DNA of 64,000 bases, from the NCBI GenBank assembly GCA_030147945.1, contig JASBUL010000056.1, forward strand, positions 1 through 64,000. Direction: 5' to 3'. A program made the translations under genes and the position numbers. Below, piece after piece: positions 51,427 through 61,386 of the stretch (position 1 is the stretch's first letter; each line of letters starts with the position of its first letter). The notes beneath the pieces were generated by a model. That model worked only from the letters and a program-made list of their open reading frames with translations. It was not told the DNA's origin and made no database searches. This stretch comes from Oceanococcus sp. (GTDB lineage Bacteria; Pseudomonadota; Gammaproteobacteria; Nevskiales; Oceanococcaceae).

Positions 51427-52254
51427 TCAGTCGAGAAAGCCTTCATCCTGGTTGCTGACGTTGGCCAGTGGGTCATCGCTCTGGCGCACGATGATCTCGA
51501 CCCGCCGGTTGCGCGCGCGATGTCCCACGGTGTCGTTGGGCACGATCGGGCGGGTGTCGGCGTAGCCGGCCACCACCAGCCGGCTCGGGTCAATCCGTTT
51601 TTTGCTCAGCATCTGATCGGCCACCGAGGCGGCACGCGCCGCGGACAGTTCCCAGTTTGACTTGAAGGTCCCGCCCGCCACCGGACGGTTGTCGGTATGG
51701 CCTGCCACGATGAGCAGCTTGTCGGTACTGATCAGGCCGACGATGCGGCTGATCAGAGGAATGGCCCGCTCGACCAGGTCGGCGCTACCCGAGGCAAATG
51801 ACACGTGCTCGGGGAAGCGGATCACGATGTCATGGTGCTTTTTCTCAAGCACGACCGAGCCAGCCTCGATGTCCTCGGTCAGCGCATCCTGCAACTCCTT
51901 GAGCAGCTCTTCAGCTTCGCTGTCGTGCTCATTCTGGCCGTGGCTGGCGCCCTGCAGCGGTTGCGTGATGATGCGCCCCGACATGGGGTCGAACTGGATC
52001 GGGGTGAAGCCGGTGCGTGACATCACGCCGGCCTCCATGCCCGGAATGGCGTCCTCGCTGTTGCTCTTGATGTACTGCACGCCGCCGAAGGCCTCAGCCA
52101 TCGAGCCGGCCATCTGCTTGAACTTCTCCTCCTCAACCTTGGAGTAGGCGAACAGCAGCACGAAGAAGGTCATCATCAGCGCCATCATGTCGGCAAATGT
52201 GGCCATCCACGGTGGCAGGCCACCCGGCAGTTTTTTAGGTTGCGGGGCGCTCAT
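51427..52254 (-). CDS. pomB: Flagellar stator protein PomB/MotB
   Basis: The 275-residue protein has the stator plug and helix Pro-Pro-Trp-Met-Ala-Thr-Phe-Ala-Asp22-Met-Met, where Asp22 would bind the driving ion, one transmembrane helix, a linker and a C-terminal OmpA-like peptidoglycan-binding domain (Ala-Gly-His-Thr-Asp-Asn-Arg; Arg-Arg-Val-Glu-Ile). Sequence around the Asp resembles the sodium-type PomB. Its ATG overlaps the pomA stop. It converges on the SDR gene with a 6-bp gap. Confidence 0.9.
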   Translation of the reverse strand: MSAPQPKKLPGGLPPWMATFADMMALMMTFFVLLFAYSKVEEEKFKQMAGSMAEAFGGVQYIKSNSEDAIPGMEAGVMSRTGFTPIQFDPMSGRIITQPLQGASHGQNEHDSEAEELLKELQDALTEDIEAGSVVLEKKHHDIVIRFPEHVSFASGSADLVERAIPLISRIVGLISTDKLLIVAGHTDNRPVAGGTFKSNWELSAARAASVADQMLSKKRIDPSRLVVAGYADTRPIVPNDTVGHRARNRRVEIIVRQSDDPLANVSNQDEGFLD

Positions 52255-53045
52255 GCCGGTTCGGCAACGGCGGCTTCAGTATCGGCGTTATCGGCTTTGG
52301 GGGCGTTTTGTGGCAACCCGACCAGCAGCGTTTCCTCGAGCACCCGGGGCGACACCCCGGCATTGATGCCGAGTATGCTGTCGAGGATCAGCTGGCGGCT
52401 GGCGCGTTCCTGCTGTGCCCGGGTGTCCAGCTTGTCCGCCAGAGGCAGAAACATGAGGTTGGCCAGCAAAGCGCCGTACAGCGTGGTTAGCAGCGCCACG
52501 GCCATGGCCGGGCCGATCTTGGTCGGATCGGACAACTCCAGAAGCATCTGCACAAGCCCTACCAGGGTGCCGATCATGCCAAATGCAGGCGCGGCGTCGC
52601 CGAGAGAGCGGAAGATTTTTTCCCCCATTTCGTTGCGTGCGATCGAGGCGTTGATTTCCTTGGTCATCATCTCACGGATGAACTCGGCGTCACGGCCGTC
52701 GCTGCAGTACTGCACGCCCTTGGCCATCAGCGGGTTGGCGACGCTGACATTTTCCAGTGCGATGAGGCCTTTCTTGCGCGCCACATCGGCCAGTTCCTTG
52801 GCGGTTTCGATCAGTGCCATGGGGTCATCCACGTGCTCGCGGAAGGCGCGGCCGAATCCGGTTTTCATCGCCGCGAAACACTCGCGGATGGGGAAACGCA
52901 TCAGGGTCGCGCTGAATGAGCCACCGATCACGATCAGGATGCTGGGGATGTTGACGAAGGGGCCTATGCCGGAGCCGCCGATCAGTATCGCGACAATGAC
53001 GACGATGGTACCGACGATGAGTCCTACAAGAGTGGCGAGATCCAT
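52251..53045 (-). CDS. pomA: Flagellar stator protein PomA/MotA
   Basis: The 264-residue protein has four transmembrane segments (two near 5-50, two near 150-205), a basic cytoplasmic loop and the conserved Gly-Met-Ile-Gly-Thr-Leu-Val-Gly-Leu-Val helix. This is the PomA length and layout rather than the longer MotA. With PomB it forms the ion-driven stator that powers the flagellar motor. No other flagellar gene is in the window. Confidence 0.9.
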   Translation of the reverse strand: MDLATLVGLIVGTIVVIVAILIGGSGIGPFVNIPSILIVIGGSFSATLMRFPIRECFAAMKTGFGRAFREHVDDPMALIETAKELADVARKKGLIALENVSVANPLMAKGVQYCSDGRDAEFIREMMTKEINASIARNEMGEKIFRSLGDAAPAFGMIGTLVGLVQMLLELSDPTKIGPAMAVALLTTLYGALLANLMFLPLADKLDTRAQQERASRQLILDSILGINAGVSPRVLEETLLVGLPQNAPKADNADTEAAVAEPA

Positions 53046-53158
53046 GGCGAATTCGTGAGGTGGGGGCTGGCGATAGGGGTATCGGCCAGTGGACAGGCGA
53101 CTTGAGGGGCGGGCGCACGCGTCTTGGAAAAATTCCGATGGCGGGTTAACGTCGCTGG

Positions 53159-54271
53159 ATGACGCACATCCCCGCAGGCGCGTCGCTCGCGCCGAACCCG
53201 CAAACCGTCAAGGCCCTGACTTATCCATGGGGTTGCGATGTCGCACCCGAGCCGGGCCAGATGCATCAGGTTGCCGAAGGGGTGTGGTGGCTGCATATGC
53301 CGCTGCCGTTCGCGCTTTCGCGGATCAATCTGTGGCTGCTTCAGGATGATGACGGCTGGACCGTGGTTGACACCGGGATCGGCGATCAGGCCTCACGTGA
53401 GGTGTGGGAGTCGCTGTTTCAAGGCGATCTGCAGGGCCGTCCGATCAAGCGCGTCATCGTGACCCATATGCATCCCGATCATGTTGGTCTGGCTGGCTGG
53501 TTGACCGCGCGCTTCGATTGCGAGCTGTGGATGTCACGTACCGAATTTCTGATGTGTCGCAATCTGGTGGCCGACACCGGCCGGGCGGCGCCGGAGGTGG
53601 CGGTCAGGTTCTACCGCGAGGCCGGTTTTGATGAGGCGGCTCTGGCGATTTACCGCGAGCGTTTTGGTGAGTTCGGTCAGGCTATCGATGAACTGCCCGA
53701 TCAGTATCGCCGACTGAGCGACGGGCAGACCATCGAAATCGGGGGGCGGTACTGGCAGATCGTGGTTGGAATGGGGCATTCGCCGGAGCATGTGTGTCTG
53801 TATTGCCCGGCCCTGAAGATCCTGATTTCCGGCGACCAGGTGATCCCGCGCATTTCCTCGAATGTCAGTCTGTTCCCGACCGAGCCAGCCGGTGATCCGC
53901 TGGGTGAATGGCTGGAGTCGTGCCACCGTATCCGCAATCGCATTCCCAACGATGTGCTGGTGCTGCCAGCGCATCAGGAGCCGTTTTACGGCCTGCATGC
54001 GCGCTTGACCCAGTTGCTGAGATCGCACGAGCGGGCCCTGGAGCGTCTGTTCGACCATCTGCTTGAACCGCGGCGTGCCATGGATTGCTTTTCGGTGCTG
54101 TTCAAGCGCAGTATCCGCGGTGCTCACGTCATGCTTGCCGTGGGGGAAACGCTGGCGCATCTCAACTGTCTGATCAGTCGGCGCATGATCTCGCGCGAGC
54201 TGGATGCCGATGGCGTAGCCTGGTATCGCCAGCTGCCCGGCGCCGAGCCTGAACACGACCATGAAACCTGA
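53159..54271 (+). CDS. Metallo-beta-lactamase-fold hydrolase
   Basis: The 370-residue protein has the full MBL metal set: His-Met-His-Pro-Asp-His, a later Gly-His-Ser-Pro-Glu-His and Ser-Gly-Asp-Gln. The extra ~100 C-terminal residues, including Leu-Pro-Ala-His-Gln-Glu-Pro-Phe, match a large cytosolic MBL group related to glyoxalase II-like and thioesterase-like enzymes. The reaction is unknown. No strong ribosome-binding site precedes the ATG. The gap to pomA (113 bp) holds both promoters. Confidence 0.85.
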   Translation: MTHIPAGASLAPNPQTVKALTYPWGCDVAPEPGQMHQVAEGVWWLHMPLPFALSRINLWLLQDDDGWTVVDTGIGDQASREVWESLFQGDLQGRPIKRVIVTHMHPDHVGLAGWLTARFDCELWMSRTEFLMCRNLVADTGRAAPEVAVRFYREAGFDEAALAIYRERFGEFGQAIDELPDQYRRLSDGQTIEIGGRYWQIVVGMGHSPEHVCLYCPALKILISGDQVIPRISSNVSLFPTEPAGDPLGEWLESCHRIRNRIPNDVLVLPAHQEPFYGLHARLTQLLRSHERALERLFDHLLEPRRAMDCFSVLFKRSIRGAHVMLAVGETLAHLNCLISRRMISRELDADGVAWYRQLPGAEPEHDHET

Positions 54272-54302
54272 CGGCCTTGCGGCCGAGCTACACGGAGTCC
54301 CC

Positions 54303-54746
54303 ATGTCCCCGCAACTCAATACGCCCTACCAGTTTGATCCGCGCCCCAACCTGATCTGTGCCGGCCAGCCGGATGCGGCGGGTTTTAAGGCCGCGGCCCA
54401 GGCTGGTGTGGTGGCGGTCATGAATTTGCGTCCGGATGAAGAAATGGACTGGGATGAGGCCGCGCTGGTCAAGGAGCTGGGGCTGGACTATCTGCAGATT
54501 CCGGTGTCCAGTCCGGCTGATTTGAATCAGGACAACGCGCGCCGTGTGAACGCCTGGCTGGAGCAGTACGCCGGTCAGCCGGTACTGGTGCACTGTGCGA
54601 GCAGCAACCGTGTAGGGGCGCTGCTGGCGTTGGGGGCCTTTCTCAACGGGGCCAGCGGTGATGACGCCCTTGAACTGGGGCGTGCGGCGGGCTTGACCCG
54701 TATGGAGCCGATGGTGGCGGCATTGATGCAGCAGTGGGCGGCCTAA
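54303..54746 (+). CDS. DUF442/BLH-type phosphatase-like protein
   Basis: The 147-residue protein has an active-site loop His-Cys98-Ala-Ser-Ser-Asn-Arg103, the Cys-x4-Arg spacing of the DUF442 (beta-lactamase hydrolase-like) phosphatase family, and a Met-Asn-Leu-Arg-Pro-Asp-Glu-Glu opening strand. GGAG before ATG 54303 sets the start; an ATG at 54261 would overlap the MBL gene. MBL and DUF442 domains are fused in some proteins linked to sulfide handling, so their adjacency here may be functional. Confidence 0.8.
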   Translation: MSPQLNTPYQFDPRPNLICAGQPDAAGFKAAAQAGVVAVMNLRPDEEMDWDEAALVKELGLDYLQIPVSSPADLNQDNARRVNAWLEQYAGQPVLVHCASSNRVGALLALGAFLNGASGDDALELGRAAGLTRMEPMVAALMQQWAA

Positions 54747-54756
54747 GGAGAGCGAG

Positions 54757-55233
54757 ATGATAGAAGTCGGGCAGGCCATACCGGATGTCAGCGTCCATGT
54801 GATGGGCGACAAGGGGCCGCAGGAGATCAGCAGCGCGTCGCTGTTTGCCGGCCAGAAAGTCGTGTTGTTTGCAGTGCCGGGGGCGTTTACGCCGGGCTGT
54901 TCCTTGACGCACCTGCCGGGCTACGTGGTCAAGGCTGATGTGATCAAGGCGCGCGGCGTGGATCGGATCATTTGCATGGCGGTCAATGATGCCTTCGTAA
55001 TGGATGCCTGGGGCAAGTCACAGAACGCCGGTGAAATCACCATGCTGGCTGATGGCAATGCGGCTTTCACCCAGGCTCTGGGCTTGACCCTGGACGGACA
55101 CAAGTTCGGTATGGGGACGCGCAGCCAGCGGTTTGCCCTGATTGCTGATGACGGCGTGGTGACCCATCTGGCGGTCGAGCCGGCCGGCGGCATTACCGTC
55201 TCTTCAGCCGAATCCATTCTTGAACAGCTTTGA
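54757..55233 (+). CDS. Prx5-type peroxiredoxin
   Basis: The 158-residue protein has the peroxidatic motif Pro-Gly-Ala-Phe-Thr-Pro-Gly-Cys48-Ser and the family's later Met-Gly-x-Arg-Ser-Gln-Arg-Phe segment. It lacks a fused glutaredoxin domain. It would reduce peroxides with thiol donors. It starts 10 bp after the DUF442 gene, with an AGGAGA-type site, so the two are one unit. Confidence 0.9.
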   Translation: MIEVGQAIPDVSVHVMGDKGPQEISSASLFAGQKVVLFAVPGAFTPGCSLTHLPGYVVKADVIKARGVDRIICMAVNDAFVMDAWGKSQNAGEITMLADGNAAFTQALGLTLDGHKFGMGTRSQRFALIADDGVVTHLAVEPAGGITVSSAESILEQL

Positions 55234-55375
55234 AATCGGCTGCACACCTTTTTTTCACCCTGTGTTCAGCATGATGCTGCCATCCCGCTCGCCTTGTGCG
55301 GCGTGCGGTGGCACGCGACGCGACAGCTGGTATGTCGCTTGCTTTACGTCGCGGATGTATGACATAGGTTGATTC

Positions 55376-55966
55376 ATGGCCGCAATTCTCAGTTTCTGGT
55401 CGAACTCACGGCTGAAATCGGATTTCGAGCAGCGCCTTGCGCCGCATATCGAACCCCTGTTTCGACTGGCGTGCCGCCTGACCAACGATCCTCTGGACGC
55501 CGAAGAGCTGGTTCAGGAGGTTTTGGTCAAGCTGTACCCGCGTCGCGACGAGCTGGCCAATATCGAACAGATCAGGCCGTGGGCCAGCCGCGTGCTTTAT
55601 CGCATGTTCATCGACAAGTGGCGTCGTCGCAAACTTGAACCACTCAAGGAATCCGAGCTGCCGGAGGAGCAGGATCTGGATCAGCAGGATGCCCAGCTGA
55701 GCGCAGAGGACTATCTGCAGCTGCGCACCGACCTGGGCGCGGTGCAGTCGGCCCTCAATCAGCTCAGCGAGGCGCATCGCACGCTGATCCTGATGCACGA
55801 TGTGGAAGGCTACACGCTGGTCGAACTCGAAGAGATACTGGAAGTCCCATTGGGCACCCTGAAATCCAGGGTGCATCGGGCGCGGGCCCGCTTGAAAAAA
55901 CTTTTGCTCGATGATCAGACCGTCGCGGAACCTTTCGACGCGCCTGAACGTGTGAGCGTGAAATAA
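55376..55966 (+). CDS. ECF-type RNA polymerase sigma factor
   Basis: The 196-residue protein has sigma region 2 (Arg-Leu-Ala-Cys-Arg-Leu-Thr-Asn-Asp-Pro-x-Asp-Ala-Glu-Glu-Leu-Val-Gln-Glu) and region 4 (Leu-Ser-Glu-Ala-His-Arg then Leu-Gly-Thr-Leu-Lys-Ser-Arg-Val-His-Arg-Ala), without regions 1 and 3. A zinc-binding anti-sigma gene follows after 18 bp, and two envelope genes complete the apparent operon. Control by envelope stress or surface state is likely. Confidence 0.92.
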   Translation: MAAILSFWSNSRLKSDFEQRLAPHIEPLFRLACRLTNDPLDAEELVQEVLVKLYPRRDELANIEQIRPWASRVLYRMFIDKWRRRKLEPLKESELPEEQDLDQQDAQLSAEDYLQLRTDLGAVQSALNQLSEAHRTLILMHDVEGYTLVELEEILEVPLGTLKSRVHRARARLKKLLLDDQTVAEPFDAPERVSVK

Positions 55967-55984
55967 CTCGATACAGGATCAATC

Positions 55985-56617
55985 ATGCGTTGCCAAGATG
56001 TTCGCAACCTGCTGCCGGAGCTGGTGCGGGGGGATTTGAACCCCGCGGCCGAGGCGATGTTGCGGACCCATGTTGAGGACTGCCGTGCGTGCACCGGCGC
56101 ATTGGCGCGTGAGCAGCAGCTGCAGGCATCGCTTAAAGCGATTCCGGTTGCGGTTATGCCGTCGGATTTCGCCGCGCGGGCGCTGCGGCAGGCGGCGACT
56201 CAAGGGCGCCCCGGCTTGCGGCGTCTGGTGGATCATCCGCTGGCACTGGCCGCGTCGATCGTCATGGTCTGTGGCATGGCTTTCATGCTCGGGCGTGAGC
56301 TGACCGTCGGTGCAGGGCTGGAGGTGGTCAGCGTGCCGCTGGGTCAGACCCAGATGGTGGCGCTCAAGATCGATGCGCCGCAAGCCTTTGATCATGTCGA
56401 ATTTGAAGTTGCACTGCCATCCAATGTGGTGCTGGAAGGACAGCCGGATTTGCGCGAGTTTGCCTGGAGCGGACAACTGCGCGCCGGCGTCAACGTACTG
56501 AGTCTGCCTTTGGTGGGGGTTGATGCGGCGGGAGGACAACTGATCGCGACCGTCACCTATGGCAACACGAAAAAATCCCTGCGCATACCGCTGAGTGTCG
56601 CGGTCGGCAACGGATAG
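55985..56617 (+). CDS. Anti-sigma factor with zinc-finger HC2-like domain
   Basis: The 210-residue protein starts with an anti-sigma zinc motif (Cys3; His-Val-Glu-Asp-Cys-Arg-Ala-Cys near residues 30-37), then a transmembrane helix near 83-103 and a ~100-residue periplasmic beta domain. This topology lets the periplasmic part sense a signal and the zinc domain hold the ECF sigma factor. It lies directly after the sigma gene. Confidence 0.88.
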   Translation: MRCQDVRNLLPELVRGDLNPAAEAMLRTHVEDCRACTGALAREQQLQASLKAIPVAVMPSDFAARALRQAATQGRPGLRRLVDHPLALAASIVMVCGMAFMLGRELTVGAGLEVVSVPLGQTQMVALKIDAPQAFDHVEFEVALPSNVVLEGQPDLREFAWSGQLRAGVNVLSLPLVGVDAAGGQLIATVTYGNTKKSLRIPLSVAVGNG

Positions 56618-56627
56618 GAGGGAAATC

Positions 56628-56987
56628 ATGAAACACCGGATCTTGCAGGTCGCGTTGATGGCGCTGTGCCCCGTGGTCGCTTGGGCGGATGATTTTGATA
56701 TCACCATGGATGTGGTCGGCGCCGATGAATCGTTCGACGAAGTCATCGTCAACCGCATCTCGCTGCCGTTTGCCGAGCGCGAGGGTACGCGCGTCGACCC
56801 ACAGGCGACCCAAAATGACGGGTCGGACAGTCTGCTCGATGGTCTCAATGATGCTCTCGACAGCTCACTGGGCAGTGATGACACCGGCGCTGGCTCGATC
56901 GGTGAGCTGGACAGCATGATTGATGCAGGTGGTCTGGTTCCGTCGGTCGACGGTGAAGTCGACAACCTGCTCGGCAACCGCCGCTGA
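56628..56987 (+). CDS. Small acidic exported protein of unknown function
   Basis: A 119-residue precursor with a signal peptide (Lys-His-Arg, Leu-rich core, Ala-Trp-Ala cleavage). The mature part is strongly acidic, with Asp/Ser/Gly/Leu-rich low-complexity text in its second half. AGGAGGG precedes the ATG 10 bp after the anti-sigma gene. I do not recognise a family. Its place between the anti-sigma and the barrel protein suggests a secreted or surface partner of that barrel. Confidence 0.75.
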   Translation: MKHRILQVALMALCPVVAWADDFDITMDVVGADESFDEVIVNRISLPFAEREGTRVDPQATQNDGSDSLLDGLNDALDSSLGSDDTGAGSIGELDSMIDAGGLVPSVDGEVDNLLGNRR

Positions 56988-57048
56988 TTTTATACGTCTA
57001 GGGCATTTGCCCTGCCGATTTGTGTTGCGCTGACGTTACACTGGGGCC

Positions 57049-58347
57049 ATGCCCCGGTTTTTCGCTGGCCGAACTCGGCGTCTTGAATCTTTTTCGCAAT
57101 CTGCGCAAGTCACGCTGCTGGCTGCGCTGATCGCGTTGTCGTGGCCGCATGGCGCGGACGCGGCCGATCCCCAATCCGATCTCGATGCGGGTATTCAGGC
57201 GTTTCGCGCCTCGCAGCTGGAGCGCGCGCGGGTGCTGTTTCTGCGCGCTGCCGACGCGGGGCTGGACAGCCCGCGCCTGTTCTACAACCTGGGCGTGGTG
57301 CATTACCGCCTGGATGATCCGGAGACTGCTCAGGGGTATTTCCGGCGAGCCGCTGAGGATGACGGTACCCGGCAGATCGCAGAATACAACTTGGCCCGTT
57401 GCGCCCAGGCCCTGGGGCGTATGGCGGATGCAGCGTTGTGGTATGAGCGGGCTGCGGCGGGCGATGATCCAAGAATTTCGGCACTGGCGCGGCGTGCGGC
57501 CTCGGCGCTGGAGCCGCGCCTGCGGCAACCCTGGTCATTGGAGGCACGCCTGTCCGGGGGCTTCGATTCCGCCGTGGTCGGGCTGGTTGATCAGGTCACC
57601 AGTCAGCCGACCGATGAGGCCGATGTGCTGCACGAGGTGCAGGCGGTTGCGGACTACCTTGGCCCCAGCCGGGACTGGGGTGAGCTTGCGGCGCGCATGC
57701 ACGTTTACCACCTGGGCTATGACAGTGTGCATCAGGCCAATGTCCAGTCTGTTGGCGGGCGGGCGCGTTGGCAGCGTGACTGGAGCGCGCGTCAGCGCAG
57801 TACGCTGTCGGCCTCGCTGGCGCAGGAATGGCTGGATGGTCAGGCCTATCAGCTGCGTCAGGCGCTGGCGCTGGGCTGGAGTCATACCGTGGGCGCCTCG
57901 CGCCTGCTGCATGAGCTCGAGGTGGAGTGGCTGAATTCCCAATATGCCGGGGCCAATGGCATAGAAGGCTTGCGCGCCGATGTGTCTTCGGCCTGGCTGC
58001 GCAGGGCTTTTTCCGGCGTTGCGTTGTTGCGTGTATCGGGGCAGTACAACCAGCGCCGTCGTGACGAAAACTCGCCCTGGCGGTTTGCCGCGGAAGTGCT
58101 CTGGCGCAGTCCGCAAGTGGGGCCGTGGTATTGGGCGCCCGGCCTGCAATGGCGTGATTCACGCTTTCCCGACGGCGTGCTCCCGCGTGAGCAGCGCGTC
58201 CGTGTGATGCTGCGCGGCGGCAGTCCGATCAGTCCGAGCTGGGAGTCACGGGTGGATGTGCAGTACGAGCACAACCGCAGCGCCGACAGCAATCGCGAAT
58301 ATGAGCACTTGCGCTTGCTGATCAGTCTGGTCTGGTCCAAAGGGTAA
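57049..58347 (+). CDS. TPR protein with probable outer-membrane beta-barrel
   Basis: The 432-residue protein has a signal peptide (cleavage near Ala-Asp-Ala-Ala-Asp), TPR repeats at ~45-155 (Leu-Phe-Tyr-Asn-Leu-Gly-Val-Val-His-Tyr; Ala-Glu-Tyr-Asn-Leu-Ala-Arg) and then ~260 residues of alternating strands with aromatic and charged residues. The order resembles Slam (surface lipoprotein assembly modulator) proteins in reduced size. It ends the sigma-anti-sigma run. GGGG lies before the ATG. Confidence 0.68.
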   Translation: MPRFFAGRTRRLESFSQSAQVTLLAALIALSWPHGADAADPQSDLDAGIQAFRASQLERARVLFLRAADAGLDSPRLFYNLGVVHYRLDDPETAQGYFRRAAEDDGTRQIAEYNLARCAQALGRMADAALWYERAAAGDDPRISALARRAASALEPRLRQPWSLEARLSGGFDSAVVGLVDQVTSQPTDEADVLHEVQAVADYLGPSRDWGELAARMHVYHLGYDSVHQANVQSVGGRARWQRDWSARQRSTLSASLAQEWLDGQAYQLRQALALGWSHTVGASRLLHELEVEWLNSQYAGANGIEGLRADVSSAWLRRAFSGVALLRVSGQYNQRRRDENSPWRFAAEVLWRSPQVGPWYWAPGLQWRDSRFPDGVLPREQRVRVMLRGGSPISPSWESRVDVQYEHNRSADSNREYEHLRLLISLVWSKG

Positions 58348-58352
58348 GCACT

Positions 58353-58413
58353 ATTACCAACAATGCGCTGTTATATTGCGGCGCTTGGCCTTCATAAGGC
58401 TTTTGTTGGTAAT
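58353..58413. promoter_or_regulatory. 11-bp inverted repeat upstream of acyl-CoA dehydrogenase
   Basis: ATTACCAACAA (58353-58363) and TTGTTGGTAAT (58403-58413) are perfect complements 39 bp apart, ending 22 bp before the GTG start. They could be paired half-sites for a lipid-responsive regulator or a long-looped leader hairpin. Confidence 0.5.
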
Positions 58414-58435
58414 AAAGATTACACAGGAGTGCAGC

Positions 58436-59575
58436 GTGAAACGAGCGCCGATGGAATCGGACCTGGAACTGTTTCGGGATTCCGCCCGCCAGTTCTTTCA
58501 GAAGGAAATTCGTCCCCACAGCGAGCGCTGGCGTGAGGCCGGCATGGTCGACCGGGAGGCCTTTCTTAAGGCCGGCGAGATGGGTTATCTGTGCATGTGG
58601 GCGGATGAGCAGTACGGCGGCCTCGGGCTCAAGGACTTTCGTTATGAACAGATTTTGATCGAGGAAAACGGCCTGCATGGCGATCCGGGGTTTTTCATGA
58701 CCCTGCACAGTCGCCTGGTCGGGCCGTACTTCGAGCATTTCGGCAGCGAGGAACAGAAGCAGCGTTTTCTGCCGGATTTCATCAGTGGCAAGAAAATTCT
58801 CGGCATCGCCATGACGGAACCGGACGCCGGCTCCGACCTGGCCGGCATGAAGTCACGTGCCGAGGACAAGGGTGACCACTGGGTGCTGAACGGTTCCAAA
58901 ACCTACATTTCCAACGGCATCAACGGGGATGTGTTCATCGTTGCGGCCAAGACCAAGCCGGATCAGCCGCATGCGGTGAGTCTGTTCATCGTCGAGCGCG
59001 GGATGGAAGGTTTTGAGCGCGGGCGCAATCTCAAGAAGATGGGGATGAAATCGCAAGACACCGCCGAGCTGTTTTTCCGTGATTGCAAGGTGCCCAAGGA
59101 AAACCTGCTGGGTCAGCCGCATGCCGGCTTCTATCATCTGATGCAGGGGCTGGCTGAAGAACGCCTGATCGCGGCGGTGGGCAACCTGATCGGCTGTCGC
59201 GCGGCTTTCGATGTCACGCGTGAGTTCGTGCGCGAGCGCAAGGCCTTCGGCAAACCGTTGTCAAAATTCCAGAACACCCGCTTCAAGCTGGCAGAAATCG
59301 ACGCCGAAATGGACATGATGCAGGTCTATGTCGACCGCATGGTGGAGGTGCATAACCAGGGCAAACTCAGCCCGGTGGACGCTTCGCGTGCCAAGTTGCT
59401 GACCAGCGAGTTGAATGGCCGCATGGTGGATCTTGGGGTGCAGCTGCACGGCGGGGCCGGTTACATGGATGAGTACCCGATCTGCCGCATGTACCAGGAT
59501 GAGCGCATTCACCGCATCCTGGCCGGATCCTCGGAGATCATGAAGGAAATCATCGCCCGCGAAAGTCTCGATTGA
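58436..59575 (+). CDS. Long-chain-type acyl-CoA dehydrogenase
   Basis: The 379-residue protein has Met-Thr-Glu-Pro-Asp-Ala-Gly-Ser-Asp, Tyr-Ile-Ser-Asn-Gly, Glu-Arg-Lys-Ala-Phe-Gly-Lys-Pro-Leu and Leu-His-Gly-Gly-Ala-Gly-Tyr-Met. A Glu in Leu-Ala-Glu-Glu-Arg is placed as in long-chain enzymes, and the end reads Gly-Ser-Ser-Glu-Ile-Met. It is a FAD enzyme that forms the 2,3-double bond of acyl-CoA. The GTG start is chosen because GGAG lies 7 bp upstream; ATG 58451 has none. Confidence 0.88.
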   Translation: MKRAPMESDLELFRDSARQFFQKEIRPHSERWREAGMVDREAFLKAGEMGYLCMWADEQYGGLGLKDFRYEQILIEENGLHGDPGFFMTLHSRLVGPYFEHFGSEEQKQRFLPDFISGKKILGIAMTEPDAGSDLAGMKSRAEDKGDHWVLNGSKTYISNGINGDVFIVAAKTKPDQPHAVSLFIVERGMEGFERGRNLKKMGMKSQDTAELFFRDCKVPKENLLGQPHAGFYHLMQGLAEERLIAAVGNLIGCRAAFDVTREFVRERKAFGKPLSKFQNTRFKLAEIDAEMDMMQVYVDRMVEVHNQGKLSPVDASRAKLLTSELNGRMVDLGVQLHGGAGYMDEYPICRMYQDERIHRILAGSSEIMKEIIARESLD

Positions 59576-59590
59576 GCAGTGTCGGGCACA

Positions 59591-59619
59591 AAAAAGCCGC
59601 GGCCTGTCCGCGGCTTTTT
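59591..59619. terminator. Bidirectional rho-independent terminator
   Basis: AAAAAGCCGCGG (59591-59602) and CCGCGGCTTTTT (59608-59619) pair fully around a 5-base loop. It separates the converging acyl-CoA dehydrogenase and thioredoxin reductase genes. Confidence 0.92.
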
Positions 59620-59633
59620 CGTTGTTCGCTGTT

Positions 59634-61258
<1,625 letters not shown>

Positions 61259-61386
61259 GACAGACTCCTGTATTTTGAGCAAGAGGGTGGCGGCGTGTCG
61301 CGCCTTGCACAGTCGCGTGAAAACGCGCGTGGGCATTGACGCGGCGAGCGCCGTACACTGATCGATCAACACTAGCAATTCAAGCC

